This document shows positions 45,120 to 54,800 of a stretch of 64,000 nt of DNA, piece after piece. The DNA is from Symploca sp. SIO1C2 (GTDB taxonomy: Bacteria; Cyanobacteriota; Cyanobacteriia; Cyanobacteriales; Coleofasciculaceae). The stretch lies in the NCBI GenBank assembly GCA_010672925.1, contig JAAHFP010000003.1, positions 162,702 to 226,701 of the forward strand, given 5' to 3'. The number at the start of each line of letters is the position of its first letter. Positions within the stretch are counted from its first letter, which is position 1. Below the pieces are notes generated by a model. The model was not told the origin of the DNA and did no database searches. It worked only from the letters and a program-made list of their open reading frames with translations. The position numbers and the translations under genes were made by a program.

Positions 45120-45830
45120 CTAGAAGGACGGGGCTTTAGACCCAAATTTTTGGTAAGTAGAGCTTTGTGATAGCGATCGCTTAGGTAGTTGGGTTGCAAC
45201 CGGGCGTAGTCTTCTCAGGTATTTACCAATTACCATCACTAATGCTAAACCAAAACCTCCGACTATTGTATAAATAACCCAAAAGATACCAGTATCTCCA
45301 CCTTGGAGGACGGCAATGAGTGATTGAGTACCTGCCAATGTCCCAGCATCAAAGTTTCCTTGTTTGAACTGTGGGATAATTTGGGTGTCAATAATCTTGG
45401 CTACTTCTGCATCAGGCAAAATCTTTGCCACACCGTAACCGGTTTCGATTTCCACCCGGTGCTCGCTTTGGGAGACCAAGAACAGTATCCCATTATTTTG
45501 ACCTTGTTTGCCAATTCCCCAGTGATTAAACAAAGCGGTGGTAAATGCTTTAGGAGATTCGGACAGATCTGTTTCTGGTACTGTTACTACAGCAATTTCT
45601 GTACCATTTTTTGCCTCTACCCCAGAAATCAGTTGATTGAGTTGAGTTTCTGTGTCATCACTAAGAATTTCGGCCATATCCGTTACCCAACCGCCATTTA
45701 CCTGCTGGGGATTGGGTATTTCTTGGATAGAGAGAGCATGACTGGCGAGAGGTGTCAGTAAAATGCCAAGACACAAGGGACTAGTTACCCAAAGGGTCTT
45801 TTTAATTTGGCGTATTAATTTTTTCACCAC
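45120..45830 (-). pseudogene. N-terminal part of TPM-domain (YgcG-type) protein, interrupted by TnpB element
   Basis: I place the start at GTG 45830, which has CAGGAG six bases upstream; a GTG at 45848 is also in frame. A signal peptide (CLGILLTPLASHA) leads into a TPM domain with NGGWVTDMAEILSDDTETQL, the family acidic patch VVTVPETDLSESPKAF and NNGILFLVSQSEHRVEIETG. A membrane helix (GIFWVIYTIVGGFGLALVMV) follows. It then runs into the transposon left end and stops at 45120 in APSF. The Gly/Ser tail is at 43531-43821. TPM proteins are membrane-anchored and include a photosystem II repair phosphatase in plants. The truncated protein keeps domain and anchor, so it may still work. Confidence 0.85.
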
Positions 45831-46041
45831 TGTAGTCTCCTGACTCACAATTTCCTGCCATCTTCTACAAAGGCTATTTGTGTCATTCCAGAAAATTTAC
45901 CCGTGTTGAGGGGTGAGGGAAAAAAGAGTGGGGAGGCAAGCAAACGACGTGGAGACGCGGGGACGCGGAGAAAGGGATTTTCATGCATGGTGGTGATTTT
46001 TTCATTGGGACTACCTTCTGCCTTCTGCCCTCTGCCTTTCG

Positions 46042-47427
46042 CTATAACATCCTCTTCAACCTCACCATAAAAAAGCCATCCATCTGATGTTGGTGGGGCC
46101 AAACTTTAATCCAACCTTGAGGTGAAGAGAAAGCAGCGGTTAAAGAATTCGGTGACGGCGGTTCAATTTGCCAGTGGGGGTGATTCTCCAGAAAAGACTC
46201 AATTACCCTTTCGTTTTCCTGGGGATGTAGAGTACAGGTAGCATAAACGAGGACACCATCAGGCTTAACCCAAGTAGCAGCTTGTACCAAAAGTTCTCCT
46301 TGTAATTGTGCCAGTTCCTTGACTGTCTCTGGTGTACTGCGCCAACGGATATCGGGGCGTCGGTGGAGAGTACCATTACCAGAACAGGGAGCATCTACTA
46401 ACACCGCGTCAGCAGTAGCAGTGAATTGAGGGAAGCTGCGACTATCACCAGTGCAGACTTCAATGGACCTTAATTGCAGCCTTTGAACATTTTCTTGTAG
46501 TTTTTTGAGGCGAGAAGCCGCGCGATCGCACGCCCAAATTTTACCCTGATCCGCCATCAATTCTGCCAGATGAGTGGTTTTTCCTCCTGGTGCAGCACAA
46601 GCATCAATCACCATATCACCAGCTTGAGGATTGACAAGATAACTCACCAACTGAGCACTACTGTCCTGAATAGTCCACCAACCCTCTTTAAATCCAGGTA
46701 ACTGTTGAATGGTACCAATACTACCCCTCACTCTTAAGGCTTGGGGTAGTTGAGGCAGGCGATAAACCTCAATACCAAAGGAGTACATTGCTGTCTCTAC
46801 TTCCTCTAGAGACACCTGTAGGGTATTTACCCGTATATCAATAGAAGGAGCTTGATTAAACCATTGACATAGTTCTTCCGTTGCTGCTTCCCCCAACTGT
46901 TCTAACCACATTTCAATAATCCAGTCGGGAAAGCTATACAAAATACCCAATCGCTGTATGGGTTCTGTCGGCAACTGGAGAGGGTCCGTAGTTTTTGCTG
47001 CTAGACGTGTATATTGCCGCAGCAAACCATTAACAACGCCGGTGAGTCCTTTAAACTTATTTGCTTTAGCTAGTTCAACAGTAGTGTTAACAGCAGCAGA
47101 AGCAGGAATTCTCTCGCTGATGCGCAGTTGGTATAAACCAAGATGGAGGATAATACGTAAGTCTGGAGGTTGCTGATGGGCTTTCTTTTTACCCAGTTGG
47201 TCAATTAAAGCATCAAGAGTCCGCCTTTGTCTGACAACTCCATAGACTAACTCTGTTACTAAACGCCGGTCAACACCACTCAATTGAGCAGTTTTCAGCA
47301 CCTGATTAAGAGCAACATCAGTAAATGTACCCCGTCGATATATTTCCCGGAGTGCTAGAAAGGCTAACTGGCGAGGGTTTGTTGTTGGTTGTTTGTTGTT
47401 GGTTGTTTGTTGTTTGTTATTTGTCAT
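46042..47427 (-). CDS. rsmB: 16S rRNA (cytosine-967-C5) methyltransferase
   Basis: 461 residues. It methylates C967 of 16S rRNA using S-adenosylmethionine. The N-terminal NusB-like domain (about 18-150; RQLAFLALREIYRRGTF) is followed by the SAM-dependent domain (about 235-455). The latter has VIDACAAPGGKTTHLAELM (SAM site), DAPCSGNGTLHRRPDIRW and the second Cys in YATCTLHPQENE. The first 17 residues (MTNNKQQTTNNKQPTTN) come from the TTTGTTGTTTG repeat, so the original start may have been replaced; the RNA-binding domain is intact. It is monocistronic. Confidence 0.93.
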   Translation of the reverse strand: MTNNKQQTTNNKQPTTNPRQLAFLALREIYRRGTFTDVALNQVLKTAQLSGVDRRLVTELVYGVVRQRRTLDALIDQLGKKKAHQQPPDLRIILHLGLYQLRISERIPASAAVNTTVELAKANKFKGLTGVVNGLLRQYTRLAAKTTDPLQLPTEPIQRLGILYSFPDWIIEMWLEQLGEAATEELCQWFNQAPSIDIRVNTLQVSLEEVETAMYSFGIEVYRLPQLPQALRVRGSIGTIQQLPGFKEGWWTIQDSSAQLVSYLVNPQAGDMVIDACAAPGGKTTHLAELMADQGKIWACDRAASRLKKLQENVQRLQLRSIEVCTGDSRSFPQFTATADAVLVDAPCSGNGTLHRRPDIRWRSTPETVKELAQLQGELLVQAATWVKPDGVLVYATCTLHPQENERVIESFLENHPHWQIEPPSPNSLTAAFSSPQGWIKVWPHQHQMDGFFMVRLKRML

Positions 47428-48360
47428 TGGTCATTTGTTGTTTTGCCGGACTTCGTCCCGCTGCGCTAACGCTTTGCTCACCATGCTGCGCAAAGGGAAT
47501 TGGGAATTTAGAATTTAGAATTTAGAATTTAGAATTTAGAATTTTTCCTTTGTATCTCCATCTCCACATTTCCGCATTTCCGTATTTCTGCGTATCCCCA
47601 GCTTCCCCAGCTCCCCATCTCCTCTGCTCCCCATCTCCTCCGCTCCTCCGCTTCCCAGCTCCCTCAAAACACCGACCCCTCTTTCCTTGGACTGAATGTA
47701 TCAAATATTACTAATTGCCCTGTGGATATTACGAAAATCTTGGTTGTGCCAACAAGAGTGCAGAATGTCGGCTAGAGTAAGCTATTCTGATAGAAGGGTG
47801 GCATTATCTGCCAAAGGTGTTAAAGCTTCTGTCATGTTGCAAGCTACCACCAAACATAAGCTGTTATGCATAAAAAATTGTCATTTGTCCTGACGCACTG
47901 GACGCACCGGATGCGGAGATTAGGACAAATCAATTGAAATGCCTCTTAGCTTAGCCAATCCAACATAATAAACCTCGAAACAATATAGCAGTTATCAATT
48001 GCATCCAACTACATTCATCTGCAAAACTAGAAATTGTTCCAAATTGTAAATGCCAGGGTAATTGGAACTCTTCAGGGTGTGGTGCTTCAACTTCAGAACT
48101 GTTATCTAAGTCGCTTCCAACAGTAGTCAGCTGCCGTGCATCTATTTGGACAAGTTAGCAAAAAGTGCTGTTGCGCATGATTCAGCCTGTTGTGCATCTC
48201 ATTAGCTCACAAATGTCTCACATGTTTACACTACTTACAAAAAGCGACGCTTAGTTATTTTTTTTAGTTAGTACAAAGTACAAATTGGAAAAAATGACAA
48301 ATATTGGAAGAGTGTTGATGTTGGAATTCGTGAAAACCCTGTATTCTTAACGGACTATTT
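47428..48360. other. Long intergenic region, repeats then unassigned DNA
   Basis: 47428-47690 is repeat-derived: TTTGTTGTTTG words, a GAATTTA heptamer array (47504-47545) and CCCCATCTCCTC words. 47690-48360 is AT-rich with no convincing frame; a 65-codon frame at 47696 has poor composition and no ribosome site. The end of this region is the leader of the GGDEF/EAL gene. Confidence 0.5.
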
Positions 48361-50631
48361 ATGCTTCATTGGCATTCCTATCTCCTGAAACCAGATTTTT
48401 TTTGGTTGCATGTCACTTTCGCTACCCTGATTGCCCTATTCTATTATTCGATCTCTATCCTCTTAATTTACTTGCTCCATCAACGACGCCATAGTCTTGT
48501 TGAGCCGAAAGCAGGAATTTGGATCATGCTTGCTACTTTCACTATTGCTAACGGTACAACTTACTTAACAGATATCTGGAAAATCTGGTATCCAAATTAT
48601 TGGCTAGCTAATGGAATTGAGACAGTTGCAGCCATTATTTCTTGGTGTACGGCGTTTTTGTTAGTGAAGTTCGTAGCCAAGGACATAGCACAAAGACCTC
48701 CGGACAAGGATTTGCAGTCTCAGGTAGTCAGTAGGGAAGATAAGGAGAGTAAGAAAGATAACTTACCGGGTAAGGATGAAGCTCTCGATCATTCCTTGGA
48801 AACAACTACTCCAATTCTAGCTGAAAAAATGAGCATTGAGGAGATAAAAGTCTTGCAACAGGAGCAATTAGAGAAAGATTTGCCGAAGAACAATGAAATA
48901 TATCGTGTGCTTGTTGAAGAAACTGCTCGTTTGGCTTCGGTTCCCCTGCTAGCTCCCAATCCGATTGTGGAAACGGATTTGGAGGGTCAGATTCTGTATC
49001 TAAATCCGGAGGCAATCCAGTTGTTCCCCGATTTACAGGATACTGGTGTTAAACATCCCTTTCTCACAGAGTTGCTCTCCCTCGTTGAAATACTCAAACA
49101 GGAGGGTTCCCTGATGCGGGAAGTGAAAGTTGGTCAAGCTTATTACGAACAAGTGTTGCACTTTGTCGAAGGGATGGGATGCCTGCGCATCTATGGCTTC
49201 GATATTACTGATCGTCGCAAAGCCCAGGAACAATTAATTTATAATGCCTTTTATGACCAGCTAACGGAACTACCTAATCGAGCTTTATTTATGGACCGCT
49301 TGTATCAAGCCTTCAGAAGAGCTCAAAAATATGTTCCAGAAGACTTAGCGAGTTATCCCTATCGAATTGCTGTACTCTATTTAAATCTGGATCGTTTTAA
49401 GTTAGTCAACGAAAGCCTAGGGGAAAAAGTTGGTGACTTGTTGCTTAGAGGGGTAGCTTATCGGCTTCAGACTTGTTTGCGTCCTACTGATACCTTAGCC
49501 CGTTTAGGGGGAGATGAATTTGCTGTACTTTTGGAAGGAATTGAGAGTATTAGTGAAGCTACCAATATAGCTGATGCCATTCACCAAGCCCTGAGTTCAC
49601 CCTTTTACCTAGAAAATTCGGAAGTTTTTATCAGTGCCAGCATTGGTATTGCTCTCAATACTACCAATGAACCCAGCATGATTTTGACGGAAAGCAATGG
49701 CAACTCCACCACCGGCTTTTCTCCTACCAGAATTGACTGTGTCCTGCAACCAGAAGAATTGTTACGCCATGCTGACATTGCCATGTATCGTGCTAAAAGC
49801 CAAGGTCATACCCGCTATGAATTGTATGATACAGCGATGCAGAGAAATTCTGCTTATAGATTACAGTTGGAAACGGATCTGCGGCGAGGGATTGAACGAG
49901 AAGAGTTTCAGGTTTACTATCAGTCAATTGTGTCTTTGGAAACTGGTCAGATTACCGGTTTTGAAGCCTTGTTACGTTGGCGACATCCCCAACGGGGTAT
50001 CGTTTCCCCAGGAGAGTTTATTCCCATAGCAGAAGAAACGGGACTGATTACTCCTATTAGCTGGTGGACTTTGAGAGAAGCTTGTCGTCAAATGAGCATC
50101 TGGCAAAAGCAATTCCCCACAACTCAACCTTTGACCATTAATGTTAATCTTTCCTGTCAACAGTTTACTGAACCAGACCTGATTGACAAAATTGACCAAA
50201 TTCTTCAGGAAACGGAGTTGATGGTAGGTAGCTTAAAACTGGAGATTACAGAAAGTGTGGTGATGGAAAATCCTGACTGGGTGAAAGATGTGCTACTTCA
50301 GTTACGGCAAAGAAAGATTTTTCTGTGTATTGATGACTTCGGTACTGGCTATTCTTCTTTGAGTCGATTACATAATTTTCCCATCAGTACTCTCAAAATT
50401 GACCGTTCCTTCGTCAGCCGCATTGGTGCTTTAGGGGAAAACTTAGAGATTGTGCAAACCATTGTTAATTTGGCTCAAACTCTAGGAATGGATGTTGTGG
50501 CTGAGGGAATTGAGGTGCAGGAACAAGTTAATCCTCTGATTGAGCTGCGATGTCAATATGGACAAGGTTATCTATTTAGTAAACCTTTGGATAGTGAGGC
50601 TGCTGAAGGTTTATTGAAAAACAATAAATGA
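48361..50631 (+). CDS. Membrane GGDEF/EAL protein with degenerate ethylene-receptor-like sensor
   Basis: 756 residues. Three N-terminal membrane helices (about 15-40, 52-75, 84-105) resemble the ethylene-binding domain of ETR1-like proteins: FYYSISILLIYLLHQRR, then the copper-ligand region. The ligand motif is normally CGxTH; here it reads NGTTYLTDIW, so both Cys and His are replaced. A PAS domain (about 205-280) leads to GGDEF (about 300-470; LGGDEFAVLL intact) and EAL (about 500-745; GFEALLRW, DDFGTGYSSL). Both catalytic signatures are intact, so c-di-GMP synthesis and breakdown are both possible. A C-rich hairpin with T-run follows at 50740. Confidence 0.88.
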   Translation: MLHWHSYLLKPDFFWLHVTFATLIALFYYSISILLIYLLHQRRHSLVEPKAGIWIMLATFTIANGTTYLTDIWKIWYPNYWLANGIETVAAIISWCTAFLLVKFVAKDIAQRPPDKDLQSQVVSREDKESKKDNLPGKDEALDHSLETTTPILAEKMSIEEIKVLQQEQLEKDLPKNNEIYRVLVEETARLASVPLLAPNPIVETDLEGQILYLNPEAIQLFPDLQDTGVKHPFLTELLSLVEILKQEGSLMREVKVGQAYYEQVLHFVEGMGCLRIYGFDITDRRKAQEQLIYNAFYDQLTELPNRALFMDRLYQAFRRAQKYVPEDLASYPYRIAVLYLNLDRFKLVNESLGEKVGDLLLRGVAYRLQTCLRPTDTLARLGGDEFAVLLEGIESISEATNIADAIHQALSSPFYLENSEVFISASIGIALNTTNEPSMILTESNGNSTTGFSPTRIDCVLQPEELLRHADIAMYRAKSQGHTRYELYDTAMQRNSAYRLQLETDLRRGIEREEFQVYYQSIVSLETGQITGFEALLRWRHPQRGIVSPGEFIPIAEETGLITPISWWTLREACRQMSIWQKQFPTTQPLTINVNLSCQQFTEPDLIDKIDQILQETELMVGSLKLEITESVVMENPDWVKDVLLQLRQRKIFLCIDDFGTGYSSLSRLHNFPISTLKIDRSFVSRIGALGENLEIVQTIVNLAQTLGMDVVAEGIEVQEQVNPLIELRCQYGQGYLFSKPLDSEAAEGLLKNNK

Positions 50632-50730
50632 TGTTGTTTGTTGTTTGTTGTTTGTTGTTTGGTAAATTATTATTCTGTGGGTGCGGGTTGACCAATTACA
50701 GTAGTTTGTCCTGCTATGGGGTACATTGTT

Positions 50731-50767
50731 GATCCCCCTAAATCCCCCTTTTCAAGGGGGATTTTTT
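50731..50767 (+). terminator. Hairpin with T-run after the GGDEF/EAL gene
   Basis: AAATCCCCC, TTTTCAA loop, GGGGGATTTTTT. A 9-bp stem and T-run give a functional terminator shape; the sequence also belongs to a dispersed repeat family (see 9608-9645). Confidence 0.7.
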
Positions 50768-50887
50768 CTATGGTAGTTTAATACATTCAGTTGTAGCCAA
50801 TTGTAGGGTGCATTACGCTTTGCTAACGCACCAAATCTTGTTATAGAAAGCACCAAATTACAGATACAGTCATTCTCAAAAATATCC

Positions 50888-51307
50888 TTACTTTTCAAAG
50901 TCCTTAGATGTTAAAGAAAGCTCAGAACCTAAATTATTAAAAAAATTGGCTAGAGACTCTGCTTGGGATTTATTTACTTTCCTGTGACCATTAACTATCT
51001 CCTTGACTTGTTCAACAGAACCGATAACTTCGGCTAAAGTGGATGGTTTTACGTCAAACTCATACATTAGTGACTCTAAAGTAGCCGCAGCTGTAGGCTC
51101 ACTTATCGGATAATGTTGAGCTTCATAAGTCTCAATAAGAACAACCAGCAAGTCAAAAATTGTTGTTTCAGCCTCCGTCAACTCACCAGACATCATCCTT
51201 TCTACTACATTCAGGGCTGTGTTATATTCTTCAACGTTGGTAATTGGCTTAGGCTGGTACTTAATTAGTAAATCGGTATAGCTTTGTTGACTAGAAGTAA
51301 GGGTCAT
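50888..51307 (-). CDS. higA: HigA-like antitoxin (HTH), orphan
   Basis: 139 residues from ATG 51307 with GGTGG/AAAG just upstream (an alternative start seven codons earlier exists). N-terminal helical region, then an Xre-type HTH at about 85-125 (FDVKPSTLAEVIGSVEQVKE, VNKSQAESLANFF), the usual arrangement of the long HigA class. HigA neutralises the ribosome-dependent RNase HigB and represses the operon. Upstream, on the same strand, lies a frame-shifted relic of the toxin, so this antitoxin appears to be orphaned. It could still cross-neutralise other HigB proteins. Confidence 0.8.
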   Translation of the reverse strand: MTLTSSQQSYTDLLIKYQPKPITNVEEYNTALNVVERMMSGELTEAETTIFDLLVVLIETYEAQHYPISEPTAAATLESLMYEFDVKPSTLAEVIGSVEQVKEIVNGHRKVNKSQAESLANFFNNLGSELSLTSKDFEK

Positions 51308-51440
51308 CTTTCCACCTTTCCTTATCATACTCAGAATGGGTAAGAATGTATTTAATAAAAATTGTTTAGCTAGAATACCGAATATCTACAATCAAACGAT
51401 AGTTATTACCTTTGATGTTGTTAAAAACAGGACTTCTTGC
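51291..51440 (-). pseudogene. higB: HigB toxin remnant, frame-shifted
   Basis: On the minus strand one frame reads VFNNIKGNNYRLIVDIRYS and stops. A second frame continues from the same place as IFIKYILTHSEYDKERW and ends overlapping the HigA start. Together they equal the C-terminal half of HigB/RelE toxins (FNIKGNxYRL... THxEYDK). The N-terminal half is missing, replaced by a MITE-like inverted repeat at 51453-51519. Confidence 0.75.
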
Positions 51441-51846
51441 TTACATCCGGTCAGGGCGAAGCATTGGCGGAACACAACTTGGATTTGATGGGGGATATGC
51501 TAGCGCCAATGCTTCGCCCCTACAAACAATTATTTACTCAATTGTAGGGTGTGTTAGCGCAGCGTAACGCACCAAATTATGTCAGATAAAGCACTAGCGT
51601 TCAGCATTTAGGATTCAGCTTTTTAGCTTTTTAACTGTTAGCGATCGCTAATTTCATTAACTCTATCTGACTTAAGGCTTATCCAGCCAAGGGAAACAAC
51701 AGACATCTACTGGAAGAAACAAGCCAAATTCTCTTCCCTCCTGCCTCCGGTTCCCCTCCTGGGAGGGGTTAGGGGTGGGTTGATGCCACCTACCACCTTT
51801 ATAATGTAGCAATACTCAAGATAAATGCTCTAGATAAGAGGTCAAT
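51441..51846. other. Repeat-rich interval
   Basis: It contains an inverted pair GGGCGAAGCATTGGCG (51454-51469) / CGCCAATGCTTCGCCC (51504-51519). Next is a TGTAGGGTGTGTTAGCGCAG word with relatives at 50802 and 59060, then a dispersed CCCCTCCTGGGAGGGG repeat (51745-51780). No gene. Confidence 0.7.
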
Positions 51847-54800
51847 ATGCCCCGTGCAGTTATCCTCACTGCTATTCGAGTTGAATACATGGCTGTTCGA
51901 GCTTATCTGAAAAAACGCCAGGAGGAGGTTTATCATGGAACAGTCTACGAACGAGGAAAATTCTCTGCTAATAAGCGAGTATGGGATGTAATAATTGCTG
52001 AAATTGGTGCAGGTAATCCTGGTGCAGCCGGACAAGCAGAAAGAGCGATCGCGTATTTCAATCCTCAGGTTATTCTCTTTGTAGGTGTGGCAGGTGGTAT
52101 CAAGGATGTGCGGCTTGGGGATGTGGTTGCTTCTACCAAGGTATATGCCTATGAGTCGGGGAAAGCGGAGGAAACTTTTAAACCTAGACCAGAAATAGGT
52201 CTTAGTGCTTATAGTTTAGAACAGAGAGCTAGAGTTGAAGCGAGAAAAAAGGACTGGTTAAAGAGATTACGACCAACTCCTGAAACTACTCCGACTGTTT
52301 TTGTTGCTCCTATTGCTGCGGGAGAGAAGGTTATTGCTTCAACAAAGTCTGAGGTTTTTCAGTTTTTATGCTCCAATTACGGGGATGCAGTAGCAGTTGA
52401 GATGGAAGGTATCGGCTTTTTGGATGCTACTCATGCCAACCAGCAGGTTTCTGCTATGGTAATTCGGGGTATTTCGGATCTGATTGATGGCAAAAGTGAG
52501 GTTGATGCCCAAGGTTATCAAGAAATTGCGGCAAGTCATGCTAGTGCTTTTGCTTTTCAGGTATTGGCAAAGCTTAATGTAGAAAATGACAAGGTTAACT
52601 CGACACCTTCTGTTTCCAATACTGAGTCTTTTAATAGTAAGGCAATTTCAAATTATCAGCAGACAATTCGACCTGAAGCAGAGAGGGATTTGCTGGAGAC
52701 GGTTAGGGAATGGGCTGATTCCCGATTACGTGGACAGTTACACCATCATGTCAGGCTTAATTTACCAAAGGAGACCCAGCCGCGACAAGTACGCCCTTGG
52801 GGTATGGAAGTTAAAGTAGCGATTGCGCCATCAAGTCAGCTATTGCCACCGGAAACTAGCATCGGACAGGTATTTGAGCAGTGTTCAGGTCGTTTACTAA
52901 TTTTAGGGGAGCCAGGGGCAGGAAAAACCACAAGCTTGCTGGATTTGGCACTAGAATTAATGGAAAAAGCAGAAGCTGATCCACAGGAGCCTATTCCTGT
53001 TATTGTGGATCTTTCTGATTGGCAACCGACTGAATCTCCCTCAACCTCTAGGGGAAGTAGGGTTTCTAGGAAAAACTTTTCTGAGCCTTTTTCTGAAGAA
53101 GAGCTAGTTCAGTCGATCCTCAATTGGCTGATAAGGAAGGTGCGAGGGAGATATGGGGTTTCCCTACCGCAAATTCAGCAATGGCTGGAGGAGAAACGGT
53201 TAGTACCCTTGCTCGACGGACTCGATGAGGTGTCGCCGGAGTATCAGCAGGACTGTGTACAAGCCATTAACTTGTGGTTGGACTCTGAGTTTAAATCCGA
53301 GTTGCGACCCAAACAAATAGCAGTCTGTTGTCGGCGAGAACCTTATGAATCTTATTCTCAAAAGCTACAACTAGCAGGAGCAGTTTATCTTCAGGATTTG
53401 ACAGATAAACAGATCCAGAAATTTTTGGTCGATGTGAATCGGGGAGAGTTGGCAGAGAGTTTGATGGCAGATGAGAATTTGCTGGCATTGATTCGCAGAC
53501 CCTTATTGTTGTCGATGGCAATCATCGCTTACAAAGATTTAGAGCTAAACAAGTGGCAGCGGGCAACCTCAGCAGGAGATAGGCTAAATTTACTCTTAGA
53601 TGCCTATGTTCAACATATGCTGACTCAGGATACGGCGAGTCGTTTCTACAAGAAGCAAAAACCTCCTAGTCAGAAAGAGAGTCGTAAGTGGCTAGAAATT
53701 TTGGCCTTACAGCTGTTGCAGGACTCAGAAACTGATTTTTTGGTTAAGGGAATTAACACAAAATGGCTATCAACTTCTCCTCAGAAGCGTCTATTTACTG
53801 TTCTTGCTATAGCTGCTTGGGGACTTATTTCTGTCATAGTTGCTTTTGCTGTTGCATTAGTTCTTACTATAGTACGTTCAACATCTTTTCCTACGTACAT
53901 TATATTGATGATCCTATCCATGGCTTTTACATCCTGGGTTTGGATGAGATGGGAAAATATCTACATCAATCGTTTTCTAGTGCGTTTATGCTTATTTTGC
54001 ACTAACTCAATGCCCTGGAACTATACTCGCTTTCTCAACTATGCAACAGAGCGACTATTACTCCAACGTACTGGTAGTAGTTATCGTTTTCTACATGATT
54101 TATTGAGACAATATCTTGCTCAAAGTAGGATCGATAAATACCCAGACCTAATTAGCTCTCAAGTTTTCTTCCGTTGTGGTAAAAGCTATACTTCAATGGG
54201 GCAATATGATAAAGGACTACAACAATTAAACCGTGCAATCGAACTTGAGCCAAAAAATGTTGAGGCTATCACAGAGCGTGGCATAACTTACAGAACGATG
54301 AAATTATATAAAGAAGCGCTGCAAAACTTTAATCGTGCTCTTGAACTTGAACCACAAGATTATTGGATGATTATAAACCGTGCTAATCTCTACAAACAGA
54401 TAGAACGCTATGAAGATGCACAGCAAGATATCAACCATGTTCTTGAACTTAAACCAAAAAATTATTGGGCACTCACAGCTCTTGTCGAGCTCTACAAGCA
54501 GATGAGGCGCTATGAAGATGCACTGCCAGAACTCAACCATGTTCTTGAACTTGAGCCAAAAAATTATTGGGCGCTCATAGAGCGTGCCAAGCTCTACAAG
54601 CAGATGGGATACTATGAAGATGCACTCCAAGACCTCAACCGAGCTCTTGAACTTGAACGACAAGATTATTTGATACTCATAAATCGTGCCGAGCTCTATA
54701 AGGAGATGGGGAGCTATGAAGATGCACTGCAAGATTTCAAGCATGTTCTTGAACTTAAGCCAGAACATTATTGGGCAATCAAAGATCTCGTCGAGCTCTA

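Larger units (their letters stand above)
43822..45145 (-). mobile_element. IS200/IS605-superfamily, TnpB-only (IS1341-type) element
   Basis: The right end on the minus strand has the hairpin AATCCTCGTACC/GGTCGAGGAGGA and ends GGATGTCAA (plus-strand TTGACATCC at 43822-43830). The left end has the hairpin AAAGCCCCGTCC/GGACGGCTTT (45111-45137). No tnpA is present. Inserted in a TPM-domain gene, which it splits. The exact left boundary is uncertain within about 20 bp. Confidence 0.8.

Noticed and set aside
45845..46102. 85-codon minus frame between rsmB and the TPM gene
   Set aside because: It overlaps the rsmB 3' end and its middle is repeat-derived (RVPASPRRLLASP).
47696..47893. 65-codon frame in the rsmB-GGDEF gap
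   Set aside because: No ribosome site, poor composition and no similarity I can recognise.
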